From assembly GCA_005883355.1 (NCBI GenBank), contig VAXG01000035.1, positions 22,119 through 86,118 of the forward strand: a stretch of 64,000 nucleotides of DNA, given 5' to 3'. This DNA comes from Actinomycetota bacterium. Its GTDB lineage: Bacteria; Actinomycetota; Thermoleophilia; Gaiellales; Gaiellaceae. Shown in pieces: positions 47,445-55,592 of this stretch. Position numbers and translations under genes: made by a program. Every line of letters begins with the position of its first letter. Position 1 is the stretch's first letter. The notes under the pieces were generated by a model, which worked only from the letters and a program-made list of their open reading frames with translations, was not told where the DNA came from and ran no database searches.

Positions 47445-48445
47445 ACGTCTGCGTCGAGCGGCTCGCGGGGCGGGCCATGCTCCACGAGGTTGGAGTAGAG
47501 AGCAGGTAGCCGTCTGGGGGCGAAGGTCAGTCCAGGCTGGTCGAGCTCCACCCGACTGAACCAGCGCTGGGCACCGATTCCCTCGTCCGCGAGTTGCGCG
47601 TCGGTCCACTCGGGCGCCGGCTCGAACGCCTGCGTGCGCACGAGGTAGGTGCGCTCCGTCTGACCAGCCCAACCGGCCATGTCGGTGAACCAATGCGTAC
47701 GTGTCCAGATGCACGGGCCGAGCGTGAAGTCGCGGAGCCCGGACTCCTCGGCGAGCTCACGGGCGAGTGCCTCCTCGTCCGTCTCCGACGGCTCGATACC
47801 TCCGCCGGGCGGCGCCCACACCGTCTTATCGGGCCAATCGAAACGCACCAGCAGAACGCGGTCGGCCGGATCGACGACAAGCGCGCGAACTGCAGGGCGA
47901 AGGCCAAAACCGCTTGAGCGGCCCGCGAGCTCCTGGAACCATCGCTCCCGGCTGACCCAGGGCACGGCCGCGTTGGCCGGAGACGTCGAGGGAAGAACAA
48001 AGAGTTGCGCGCCGACCAACCTTCGCTTCTGCACGCCGAGCTCCGGACGCTCGTTGAACGCCCCGCGGTAGGCCTCCTTGCCGACGAAGCCGATCCACGC
48101 CGGCTTCAGCTCGTCAGCGATTCGCTCCAGGCGCTCCGCAGCTCCGACGAAATCGGCCTTGCGCAAGTCTGCCGAGCCCGGCGTCGTGCGGGCCGCTGCA
48201 TTCGTGACGCCGATCCCGTACGTCAACAGCTCGAACTGCTCGGAAGGCTCGAGGACTCTCGGCGTGAATCCCGCCGAATGCAGCAGGCGCCAGAAGTCGT
48301 TGCGCGGATTGGCGAAGTGCGCTTGCGCGGCCGCAGACACACGCCCGGGATTGATCCCGCAGAACAACACCCGTAGTCCCGGCGCGAGAACGTCCGGGAT
48401 CGGGGACTCAGGCTGCTTCGGGCTCGGCGAGCTCGTGCGGGTCAC
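47441..48445 (-). CDS. Mug-type uracil/thymine-DNA glycosylase fused to NUDIX hydrolase
   Basis: A 334-residue fusion. Residues about 20-175 are a mismatch-specific DNA glycosylase (Mug/TDG): RVLFCGINPGRVSAAAQAHF, PRNDFWRLLHSAGFTPRVL and VLPSTSPANAAVPWVS. The NUDIX domain (about 183-334) has the box GGGIEPSETDEEALARELAE followed by ESGL, complete. The pairing joins removal of damaged or mismatched bases from DNA with hydrolysis of (probably damaged) nucleotides or other diphosphates. GTG 48445 overlaps the preceding small gene. Confidence 0.87.
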   Translation of the reverse strand: MTRTSSPSPKQPESPIPDVLAPGLRVLFCGINPGRVSAAAQAHFANPRNDFWRLLHSAGFTPRVLEPSEQFELLTYGIGVTNAAARTTPGSADLRKADFVGAAERLERIADELKPAWIGFVGKEAYRGAFNERPELGVQKRRLVGAQLFVLPSTSPANAAVPWVSRERWFQELAGRSSGFGLRPAVRALVVDPADRVLLVRFDWPDKTVWAPPGGGIEPSETDEEALARELAEESGLRDFTLGPCIWTRTHWFTDMAGWAGQTERTYLVRTQAFEPAPEWTDAQLADEGIGAQRWFSRVELDQPGLTFAPRRLPALYSNLVEHGPPREPLDADV

Positions 48446-48611
48446 GGGCGTCGAGGAACTCCTCGAACCGCACGCGGAGCGCCTCGCCCTCGACCGCCAG
48501 CTCCCGGCGGGCGCGGCGCGGCTGGAGCCTCACGATTCGAACAGTGTCGTCCCAGCCGCCGTAACACCTGGCGTAGCACTCGGCCTCGCTGAGCGGCCGC
48601 AGCCGTCGCAT
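48408..48611 (-). CDS. 67-residue hypothetical protein
   Basis: A small cytoplasmic protein: MRRLRPLSEAECYARCYGG, then VRIVRLQPRRARRELAVEGE and LRVRFEEFLDARDPHELAEP. It is basic in the middle and acidic at the end. ATG 48611 follows TAATGT by 6 nt, which supports it as a real gene; its end overlaps the Mug-NUDIX start by 38 bp, and the two are probably co-transcribed. Family unknown. Confidence 0.6.
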   Translation of the reverse strand: MRRLRPLSEAECYARCYGGWDDTVRIVRLQPRRARRELAVEGEALRVRFEEFLDARDPHELAEPEAA

Positions 48612-48617
48612 GGCCAC

Positions 48618-48623
48618 ACATTA
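48618..48623 (-). promoter_or_regulatory. -10 hexamer TAATGT, leaderless start
   Basis: TAATGT then 6 nt then ATG 48611. Confidence 0.5.
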
Positions 48624-48642
48624 CGCCACACCCCGGACGGTT

Positions 48643-48659
48643 CCTGCCACGCTGGCAGG
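48643..48659. promoter_or_regulatory. CCTGCCA/TGGCAGG inverted repeat before the OsmC gene
   Basis: Perfect 7-bp arms around CGC, 8 nt before ATG 48668; possible operator of the OsmC gene or its divergent neighbour. Confidence 0.4.
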
Positions 48660-48667
48660 ATAGGAGC

Positions 48668-49084
48668 ATGACCGTCGCAGCGAAGGAATTCCGGTACGCG
48701 ATCGAGCTCGACCGCACCGGCCGGGTGACAGCCGACGGCAGCTCTCCACTCGACCTCGACGCTGCCTGGACTCCGGAGCATCTCGTCCTCGCCGGCCTCG
48801 TTCGCTGCACCTTGCAGAGCCTGGGCTACCACGCCGCTATGGTGGAGATCGACTTCCTCGCGAATGCCTCGGCGTCGGCAATGGTGACCCGGCGGTCCGA
48901 GGACGGCCGTTACGCGTTCGTCGAAATCGCCGTCGAGCTCGAACTGGAGCTCGAACCGGCGCCGCCCCGCGAAACGCTCGTCGCGCTGCTCGCGAAGGCG
49001 GAACGGGACTGCTTCGTGGGCGCGTCCCTCAAGCCGTCCCCGCGGTACCGCTGGAGCGTGAACGGAACCGCGCTCGAGCTCTAG
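48668..49084 (+). CDS. OsmC/Ohr family protein
   Basis: A 138-residue OsmC-like peroxidase. The first catalytic Cys is in LVLAGLVRCTLQSLGYHAAM and the second in LAKAERDCFVGASLKPSPRY, the usual pair that reduces organic hydroperoxides. A divergent palindrome (48643-48659) lies upstream. It is convergent on clpS and shares CTAG at the stop. Confidence 0.85.
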   Translation: MTVAAKEFRYAIELDRTGRVTADGSSPLDLDAAWTPEHLVLAGLVRCTLQSLGYHAAMVEIDFLANASASAMVTRRSEDGRYAFVEIAVELELELEPAPPRETLVALLAKAERDCFVGASLKPSPRYRWSVNGTALEL

Positions 49085-49368
49085 CTGCGCTCCAGGGGAG
49101 ACATCGTCAGGCCGTGGCCCTGGAGCTGCTGCCAGTAGTGCTCGGCGACTTCCTTGTGCCCCGACCACACGATCGCGCGTCCGCTCGAGTGGATCCTGTC
49201 GGCGATTCGCAACCCCTGGTCGTAGGAGACCTCGGGCAACGTCGAGGCAAGCGCGGACGCGACACCCTGGAAGGTGTTGTGGTTGTCGTTCAGCACGATG
49301 ACGTTCCACGGCGCGCCGAGACCGGTCCCGGTGCCGCGGTCGATCCGTTCTTTGGTCGCCGGGGCCAC
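49081..49368 (-). CDS. clpS: ATP-dependent Clp protease adaptor
   Basis: A 95-residue ClpS, the N-end-rule adaptor of ClpAP/ClpCP. It has WNVIVLNDNHNTFQGVASAL (the D/N-D/N-H/T region), AIVWSGHKEVAEHYWQQLQG and an early basic-acidic tail. GTG 49368 lies 6 nt after TACGAT, and the much longer upstream frame (to 50259) is antisense to the aminotransferase and rejected. Confidence 0.9.
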   Translation of the reverse strand: MAPATKERIDRGTGTGLGAPWNVIVLNDNHNTFQGVASALASTLPEVSYDQGLRIADRIHSSGRAIVWSGHKEVAEHYWQQLQGHGLTMSPLERS

Positions 49369-49374
49369 GCACCA

Positions 49375-49387
49375 ATCGTAGTAACGT
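49375..49387. promoter_or_regulatory. overlapping divergent -10 hexamers of clpS and the aminotransferase
   Basis: TACGAT (minus, 49375-49380) is 6 nt before GTG 49368, and TAACGT (plus, 49382-49387) is 8 nt before GTG 49396. The two promoters are back to back within 13 bp. Confidence 0.45.
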
Positions 49388-49395
49388 CCTCGCCG

Positions 49396-50559
49396 GTGTC
49401 CACCGTGACCTACGACGTCGAGGCAGTCCGCGCCAGGTTCTCGGCTCTGCAGCGGCCGCTCGCCTTCTTCGACGGGCCGGGTGGTACGCAGGTGCCCGAC
49501 GAGGTTATCGACGCCGTCTCCCGCTACTACCGGGAGTCGAACGCAAACGTCAGCGGCCCGTACGAGACGAGCCGTCGCACCGAGGCGCTCGTCGAGCAAG
49601 CGCGCGTTTCGGCAGGCGCCTTCCTCGGCTGCTCTCCCGACGAGATCACCTTCGGCGCGAACATGTCGACGCTCGCATTCGCCCTTACGCGCGCAGCCGG
49701 CCGATCGTGGCGGGAAGGCGACGAGATCCTCGTCACGAAGCTCGACCACGACGCGAACGTCTCCCCCTGGCTCGAGCTGGCGCACGACAAGGGCCTCGTC
49801 GTCCGCTTCGTCGAGATCAAGGACGACACGACGCTCGATCTCGAGGATCTCGAGCGGAAACTCTCGGACCGCACGCGCGTCGTCGCGTTCCCGGTTGCCT
49901 CCAACGCCGTCGGCACCCGCACCGACGTCCGCCGCATCGCCGAACTCGCACACGACGCCGGCGCGCTCGCCTGGGCCGACGCCGTCCACTACGGCCCGCA
50001 CGGCCCGATCGACGTCGCCGACTGGGGCGTCGACGTCCTCATCTGCTCGCCCTACAAGTTCTTCGGCCCCCACCTTGGCGTCGCGTTCGGCCGGGCCGAC
50101 CTGCTCGAGACCTGGCGGCCCTACAAGGTGCGGCCCGCGGCCGACACGCCGGTCGGTCGACGCTTCGAGACGGGCACGCTCGCGCACGAGCTCCTCGCCG
50201 GCTTCCTGGCCGCGGTCGAGTACATCGACTCGATCGGCTGGGAGGCGATCAAGGCGCACGAGCGCACGCTCGGCGAGCGCTTCCTGAACGGCCTGCGGGA
50301 GAGCGTCACGCTCTACGGCCTGCCGACCATGGAGGGCCGCGTCGCGACCTTCGCGTTCAACGTCGAGGGGATGTCCGCCGAGGACGCGGCGACACGGCTA
50401 GGCGATGCGGGCTATGCCGTGTGGTGGGGCGACTACTACGCGGTCGAAGTGATGAAGCGGCTCGGCCTCGGGGACGACGGCGCTGTCCGCGCCGGGATCG
50501 TCCACTACAACACCGCGGACGAAGTCGACGGCCTGCTCTCCGAGATCGAGCGCCTCTAG
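49396..50559 (+). CDS. cysteine desulfurase-like class V aminotransferase
   Basis: A 387-residue PLP enzyme of the cysteine desulfurase-like (VC1184/TIGR01976-type) group. It has FFDGPGGTQVPDEVIDAV at the start, LVTKLDHDANVSPWLELAHD, AWADAVHYGPHGPIDVADWG and the PLP-Lys in VLICSPYKFFGPHLGVAFGR. The Cys loop of true NifS/IscS is absent, so sulfur transfer is uncertain. GTG 49396 fits TAACGT; longer upstream frames overlap clpS and are rejected. Convergent with the MscS gene. Confidence 0.85.
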   Translation: MSTVTYDVEAVRARFSALQRPLAFFDGPGGTQVPDEVIDAVSRYYRESNANVSGPYETSRRTEALVEQARVSAGAFLGCSPDEITFGANMSTLAFALTRAAGRSWREGDEILVTKLDHDANVSPWLELAHDKGLVVRFVEIKDDTTLDLEDLERKLSDRTRVVAFPVASNAVGTRTDVRRIAELAHDAGALAWADAVHYGPHGPIDVADWGVDVLICSPYKFFGPHLGVAFGRADLLETWRPYKVRPAADTPVGRRFETGTLAHELLAGFLAAVEYIDSIGWEAIKAHERTLGERFLNGLRESVTLYGLPTMEGRVATFAFNVEGMSAEDAATRLGDAGYAVWWGDYYAVEVMKRLGLGDDGAVRAGIVHYNTADEVDGLLSEIERL

Positions 50560-51422
50560 CGGGCCCCGGCCCAGCGCGTTGCGGCGCTGGCTCGGGCGAA
50601 GCTGCGCTCGACCTTGTCGTCCACCGTCAGGACGACGGGGCCGTGGACGATCAGATGCCTGTCGGCCCGCTCCTTGAGCAGGTCGGTGTAGAAGCCGTGC
50701 ACGAGCCACTCCCGTCCCGGTGCCACCGCGGCGCGCATCCGCAGGCGAACGAGCCCGGGCGCGAGGTCGTCGATCTGGTGGATGATCGGACGCCGGATGA
50801 ACGTCGTCGGCCCTTCCGGCAGGATCGCGCCGACCTGCTCGACGAGCACCTCGGCGGCCTCCCGGCTGCTGGCGACGAGCTCGACGTCGAACTCCTTGAC
50901 CCCGCCAGGCAGAACGCGAACGGCCGCGATCTGCGAATTGTGGATGTTGATGACCTCGCCGTCGAGCGAGCGAAGCTTCGTCCGTCGCAACGAGAGATCC
51001 TCGACGATTCCCTGGACCTCCAGCATCGGGATCGCGATCGTGTCGCCGACGGAATACCAGTGCTCGATGAACATGTTGAAGCCGGCGATGATGTCCATGA
51101 GCATCCGCTGCGCGGAGAAGCCGACGAGAATGAGGATGAAAGAGGCCCCGGCCACAGCGGTCAGGCGGCCGAACCCTCCGGTCAGCTGGGCAGCCGTCAG
51201 CACGAGGGCCGTCGCGAACGCGATGTAGGCGATCCCGGTCCGGATCACCGCGACACTGGTTTCGCGCCGCTTGAGCTCGACGATCTTGGCGCTCAGGTCT
51301 CCACTCGGGGCCCGGTGCCTGCGATCGGACCAGGCCATCACCCTCCGGGCGACGACGGCGCTCAGGCGGGACACGGCCCAGGCGGCCGCGAAGAGGAAGA
51401 CGATGGTGAGGACGTTGAGCAT
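50556..51422 (-). CDS. MscS-family mechanosensitive channel
   Basis: A 288-residue small-conductance channel. Three hydrophobic helices lie in the N-terminal half (LTIVFLFAAAWAVSRLSAVV; VIRTGIAYIAFATALVLTAA; GASFILILVGFSAQRMLMDI, the pore region). The beta domain has MLEVQGIVEDLSLRRTKLRS and HNSQIAAVRVLPGGVKEFDV. It relieves osmotic downshock. AAGGAAAGG lies 11 nt before ATG 51422; convergent end shared with the aminotransferase. Confidence 0.9.
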   Translation of the reverse strand: MLNVLTIVFLFAAAWAVSRLSAVVARRVMAWSDRRHRAPSGDLSAKIVELKRRETSVAVIRTGIAYIAFATALVLTAAQLTGGFGRLTAVAGASFILILVGFSAQRMLMDIIAGFNMFIEHWYSVGDTIAIPMLEVQGIVEDLSLRRTKLRSLDGEVINIHNSQIAAVRVLPGGVKEFDVELVASSREAAEVLVEQVGAILPEGPTTFIRRPIIHQIDDLAPGLVRLRMRAAVAPGREWLVHGFYTDLLKERADRHLIVHGPVVLTVDDKVERSFARASAATRWAGAR

Positions 51423-51522
51423 CTGTTACAACCTTTCCTTCAATCCAAGGTATCGACAGGGATCTTGGTGTCACAAGCCCCCATCCGAATCTTTACCGCG
51501 CCTTTACCTCATTGACTCCGGC

Positions 51523-51846
51523 GTGAGGGGTGGCAAGGACTATTCGGCGACGCCGCTCGGCAAGAAGCTGGGAGCGAAGCCGGGCGTCGACGTGCTGGTG
51601 TTCTTCACGACGACCCGAGCAGAGCTCGAGCGTCGATTCCCGGCCCTGAAGAAGACGCTTGCTCCGGCGGACGGCCTCTGGGTCGCCTGGCCGAAGAAGG
51701 CCTCGAGAATCGAGACCGACCTCGACTTCCCGTTCGTCCAGCAGATCGGCCTCGCGGCCGGGCTCGTCGACAACAAGAGCGCCGCGATCGACGGAGACTG
51801 GCAGGCGGTCCGCTTCGTCTACCGCAAGAAGGAACGCGCTCGATAG
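51523..51846 (+). CDS. DUF3052 family protein
   Basis: A 107-residue protein characteristic of Actinobacteria: DYSATPLGKKLGAKPGVDVL, then VFFTTTRAELERRFPALKKT, DGLWVAWPKKASRIETDLDF and VRFVYRKKERAR. Function unknown. GTG 51523 is chosen because it begins the conserved start (RGGKDYSATPLGKKLG); longer frames are antisense to MscS. Divergent from the MscS gene and followed by the M16 peptidase gene. Confidence 0.85.
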   Translation: MRGGKDYSATPLGKKLGAKPGVDVLVFFTTTRAELERRFPALKKTLAPADGLWVAWPKKASRIETDLDFPFVQQIGLAAGLVDNKSAAIDGDWQAVRFVYRKKERAR

Positions 51847-51859
51847 CATCGCCAGGGCC

Positions 51860-53128
51860 GTGAGCGCCTTCAACCTCGAGCGGCTCGACAACGGGCTGCG
51901 CATCCTGACCGCGCCGATGGACTCGGCCCAGTCGGTGACGTGCGCGATCATGCTCGCCGCCGGCTCGCGCTACGAGACGCCCGAGACGAACGGCATCGCG
52001 CACTTCGCGGAGCACATGTTCTTCAAGGGCACGGAGCGCCGGCCGACCGCCCGCGACATCTCCATGGAGATCGACGGCATCGGCGGGGAGTTCAACGCCT
52101 TCACCGGCAAGGAGTACACCGGCTACTACGTCAAGTGCGCCGCGGAGTCCCGCGACATCGCCCTCGACGTGCTCGTGGACATGCTGCGCCACTCGAAGTT
52201 CAATCCGGACGAGATCGAGCGTGAGAAGGGGGTGATCATCGAGGAGATGAACATGTACTACGACACGCCGCGCGACTTCATCGGCGGTGTGTACGAGGAG
52301 CTGCTCTACGACGATCAGCCGCTCGGCTGGGAGATCATCGGCCGCAAGGAGACCATTCGCAACGCGAAGCGCGAGACGTTCAGCGGTTACGTCGATCGCT
52401 GGTACAGGCCTTCCAGGATGGTGGTCGGAGTCGGGGGGAAGATCGGCGACGACCTGCACGAGCGGGTCCAGGAGCTACTCGGCGACACGGAGGAGGCCGA
52501 GACGGGAGACCCCGAGCAGGTCAAGGTGGTCGCGAACGACCACGCGCACGTCAAGGTGCACACCAAGGCCTCCGACCAGGCACACATCTGCCTCGGCGTC
52601 CACAGCTATCCGCTCGAGCATCCAGATCGCTACGTGCTGCAGGTGCTCTCGACAGTGCTCGGCGGCGGGATGTCGTCACGCCTGTTCACGGAGGTACGCG
52701 AGCGACGCGGGCTTGCCTACTACGTCTACGGGCTGAACCACAGCTACACGGACGCCGGCACCCTCTACGCGCAAGCGGGTGTCGACATCAACCGCATCGA
52801 CGACGCCGTCAGCACCGTCGCGGCCGAGATGCGCAAGATCGCCCAGGAGCCCGTGCCGGCCCCCGAGCTCGAGAAGGCAAAGAGCTTCTCGAAGGGACGG
52901 TTCGTCCTCCAGCTCGAGACGTCCCAGGGCCTGATCATGTTCGGGCTGCGTCGCGAGGTGCTGGAGAGCCGGACGCCGGACCCGGAGGAGATCCTTGCCG
53001 AGCTCGACAAGGTGACCGCCGAAGACGTGGCCCGCGTCGCCGGCGACGTGATCGAGAAGCAGGGGCTGAATCTCGCCGTGATCGGCCCGTTCGACGATCC
53101 GGACCGGTTCGAGAAGCTGCTCGTCTGA
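51860..53128 (+). CDS. M16 family zinc metallopeptidase
   Basis: A 422-residue protease of the pitrilysin/processing-peptidase family. The inverted zinc motif is IAHFAEHMFFKGTERRP (His48, Glu51, His52 by count from GTG 51860), with a third ligand Glu in EREKGVIIEEMNMYYDTP. The second, inactive-type domain follows (SDQAHICLGVHSYPLEHPDR). TAGCAT lies 10 nt upstream. Downstream is a small lipoprotein gene. It is probably cytoplasmic; no signal is seen. Confidence 0.9.
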   Translation: MSAFNLERLDNGLRILTAPMDSAQSVTCAIMLAAGSRYETPETNGIAHFAEHMFFKGTERRPTARDISMEIDGIGGEFNAFTGKEYTGYYVKCAAESRDIALDVLVDMLRHSKFNPDEIEREKGVIIEEMNMYYDTPRDFIGGVYEELLYDDQPLGWEIIGRKETIRNAKRETFSGYVDRWYRPSRMVVGVGGKIGDDLHERVQELLGDTEEAETGDPEQVKVVANDHAHVKVHTKASDQAHICLGVHSYPLEHPDRYVLQVLSTVLGGGMSSRLFTEVRERRGLAYYVYGLNHSYTDAGTLYAQAGVDINRIDDAVSTVAAEMRKIAQEPVPAPELEKAKSFSKGRFVLQLETSQGLIMFGLRREVLESRTPDPEEILAELDKVTAEDVARVAGDVIEKQGLNLAVIGPFDDPDRFEKLLV

Positions 53129-53130
53129 AC

Positions 53131-53469
53131 GTGCGCTATCTCGTGGGCGCAGCCTGTCTTGCGCTCGTGGCGGCCGGATGCGGCAGCGGCGGGAAGTCGC
53201 TCGCGACGACGACGACCACAACGGCCGCGACGACCCCGGTCACCGTCAGTGGTACGTACCGCTACTCGCGGAATGTCATCAACAGCTTCATGCGCACCTG
53301 CACGCAGGGAAACGCCGCCAAGGAGGACTACTGCGCCTGTGTGATCGACAAGCTCTCGGAGAGCGTGTCGACTCGCGATTTCGCACGCATCGCGCGCACA
53401 GGAAGAGCAGTTCCCCGAGTCGCGAGAGCGATCAGGCGCGCGACGGCCGCGTGCGCGGGAACAAGCTGA
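53131..53469 (+). CDS. small lipoprotein with cysteine-rich C-terminus
   Basis: A 112-residue lipoprotein: MRYLVGAACLALVAAGCGSG with lipobox LVAAGC, a Thr-rich linker (SLATTTTTTAATTPVTVSG), then a domain with four Cys (MRTCTQGNAAKEDYCACVID and AACAGTS). GTG 53131 begins 2 nt after the M16 stop. Family unknown; it may be a surface partner. Convergent with acs. Confidence 0.75.
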   Translation: MRYLVGAACLALVAAGCGSGGKSLATTTTTTAATTPVTVSGTYRYSRNVINSFMRTCTQGNAAKEDYCACVIDKLSESVSTRDFARIARTGRAVPRVARAIRRATAACAGTS

Positions 53470-53479
53470 TCCAGAGTCT

Positions 53480-55450
53480 CTAGTCCTCGGCGGCGTCTGT
53501 CGCCGCTCGTTCCTTGATCTCCTCGACGACGGTGGGATCGGCCAGCGTGGTGGTATCGCCGAGCGTGCGGTTTTCTGCGACGTCCCGGAGCAGGCGCCGC
53601 ATGATCTTCCCGCTGCGAGTCTTGGGGAGCTCCGGGGTGAACACGACGTTCGCGGGCTTCGCGATGGGCCCGATCTTCTTGGCGACGTGGTTGCGCAGCT
53701 CCTCGAGCATCTCGACAGTGCCTTCTTCGCCGCCCTTGAGCGTCACATACGCGACGATCGCCTGGCCGGTCCGCTCGTCCTTGCGGCCGCAGACGGCCGC
53801 CTCGGCCACCTTCTTGTGGTCGACCAGCGCGCTCTCGACTTCGATCGTCGAGATGCGATGCCCGGAGACGTTCATGACGTCATCCACGCGACCGAGCAGC
53901 CAGAAGTCTCCGTCCTCGTCGATCCTCGCGCCGTCTCCGGCGAAGTACACGCCGTCGTACTTCGACCAGTACGTGTCCCGAAAGCGCTGGTCGTCCTTGT
54001 GGATACCGCGCAGCATTGCGGGCCATGGTCTCTTCAGCACGAGGTAGCCCCCACCGCCCGGCCCGACCTCCTCGCCGCCCTCGCTGTACACGCCGGCGTC
54101 GACGCCCGGGAACGGCTTCGTCGCCGAGCCTGGCTTCGTCGTGGTCACCCCGGGCAGCGGCGTGATCAGGATCATGCCCGTCTCCGTCTGCCACCACGTG
54201 TCCACGATCGGCGTGCGGTCACCGCCGATGTGCTCGCGGTACCAGACCCAGGCCTCGGGGTTAATCGGCTCGCCGACGCTGCCGAGCAGCCGCAGCGACG
54301 AGAGATCGTGCTTCTGCGCGTGCTCGGGCCCCCACTTCATGTGCGAGCGGATCGCCGTCGGTGCCGTGTACAAGATGTCGACCTTGTAGCGCTCGATGAT
54401 CTCCCACCAACGTTCGGCGCTTGGATAGTTGGGCACGCCCTCGTAGATGACGCCCGTCGTGCCGTTCGCCAGCGGGCCGTAGACGATGTAGCTATGCCCC
54501 GTCACCCAGCCGACGTCGGCCGCGCACCAGTAGACCGAGTCCAGCTTGACGTCGAAGATGTAATGGTGCGTGGCGGCGACGCCGACGAGATAACCGGCAG
54601 TCGTGTGAACGATCCCCTTGGGCTTCGCGGTCGTACCCGAGGTGTAGAGGAGATAGAGCAGGTCTTCGGCGTCCATCGGCTCGGGAGGCACAGAGCTGGG
54701 ATCGTCGTCCTGGCCCTCCACGAGCTCGTGCCACCAGGCGTCGCGTGACTCGTCGAACGGAACCTCGTCGCCCGTTCGTTGCAGCACGACGACCCTCTTC
54801 ACCTTCGGAGCCTGGGCCACCGCCTCGTCGGCGTTCACCTTGAGCTGCACCTTCTTGCCTGCGCGCCACCCTTCGTCTTGCGTGATCAGCAGCTCGCACT
54901 CCATGTCGTTCAAGCGATCCGAGAGCGCCTCGCTCGAGAAGCCGCCGAACACGACCGTGTGCGGCGCGCCGAGTCGCGCACACGCGAGCATCGCGAGCGG
55001 CAGCTCGGGGACCATGCCCATGTAGATGCCGACCGGCGTCCCCTTCTTGACGCCGAGGCTCTTCAGCGCGTTCGCGAAGCGCACCACGTCGCGCTGCAGG
55101 TCGGCAAACGTGATCGTGCGCCGCTCGTCCTCCGGCTCCCCCTCCCAGTAGTAGGCCACCTTGTTGCCGCTGCCTGCCTCCACGTGACGATCGACGCAGT
55201 TGAAGCAGACGTTCAGCTTGCCCCCGAGGTACCACTTCGCGTACGGCGGCTCCCACTCATAGAGTTTCGTGAAGGGCTCGAACCACGTGACGCGGCTACG
55301 GCCCTCCGCCTCCCAGAACTCCTCCCAGTCGCGCTCGTAGATCTCGGGCTGGGCGTTCGCCTGCCGCGCGAACTCAGGATCGGGCGCGTAGCGACGCTCC
55401 TCGAGGAGCATCGTCTCGATCGTGTTGGTCAGTGGTCGGGTCGGTTCCAT
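53480..55450 (-). CDS. acs: acetyl-CoA synthetase
   Basis: A 656-residue enzyme that activates acetate. ACAS_N region NAQPEIYERDWEEFWEAEGR; adenylation motif LLYTSGTTAKPKGIVHTTA; VDTWWQTETGMILITPLPGV; and the acetylatable Lys region LPKTRSGKIMRRLLRDVAEN near the C-terminus (the Acs-Lys609 equivalent). Length is typical. The 142-bp gap upstream holds an imperfect hairpin but no gene. It complements the beta-oxidation and kor genes in acetyl-CoA metabolism. Confidence 0.95.
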   Translation of the reverse strand: MEPTRPLTNTIETMLLEERRYAPDPEFARQANAQPEIYERDWEEFWEAEGRSRVTWFEPFTKLYEWEPPYAKWYLGGKLNVCFNCVDRHVEAGSGNKVAYYWEGEPEDERRTITFADLQRDVVRFANALKSLGVKKGTPVGIYMGMVPELPLAMLACARLGAPHTVVFGGFSSEALSDRLNDMECELLITQDEGWRAGKKVQLKVNADEAVAQAPKVKRVVVLQRTGDEVPFDESRDAWWHELVEGQDDDPSSVPPEPMDAEDLLYLLYTSGTTAKPKGIVHTTAGYLVGVAATHHYIFDVKLDSVYWCAADVGWVTGHSYIVYGPLANGTTGVIYEGVPNYPSAERWWEIIERYKVDILYTAPTAIRSHMKWGPEHAQKHDLSSLRLLGSVGEPINPEAWVWYREHIGGDRTPIVDTWWQTETGMILITPLPGVTTTKPGSATKPFPGVDAGVYSEGGEEVGPGGGGYLVLKRPWPAMLRGIHKDDQRFRDTYWSKYDGVYFAGDGARIDEDGDFWLLGRVDDVMNVSGHRISTIEVESALVDHKKVAEAAVCGRKDERTGQAIVAYVTLKGGEEGTVEMLEELRNHVAKKIGPIAKPANVVFTPELPKTRSGKIMRRLLRDVAENRTLGDTTTLADPTVVEEIKERAATDAAED

Positions 55451-55592
55451 TGGTGGATGCCCGAGTCGTGAGCACCAAGCGAGACAAGGACGCAGGGAGC
55501 GTTCGGGCTAGAAAGCCCGGGCGCGACTGAGGACGCAGGATCGCGCAGCGTGCTCGCGGGGCGGGCGCCGCCGAATGGGATCGATCCGACCA

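Noticed and set aside
49081..50259. 392-residue frame reading clpS with a long N-terminus
   Set aside because: The extra 297 residues are antisense to the aminotransferase; TACGAT places the start at 49368.
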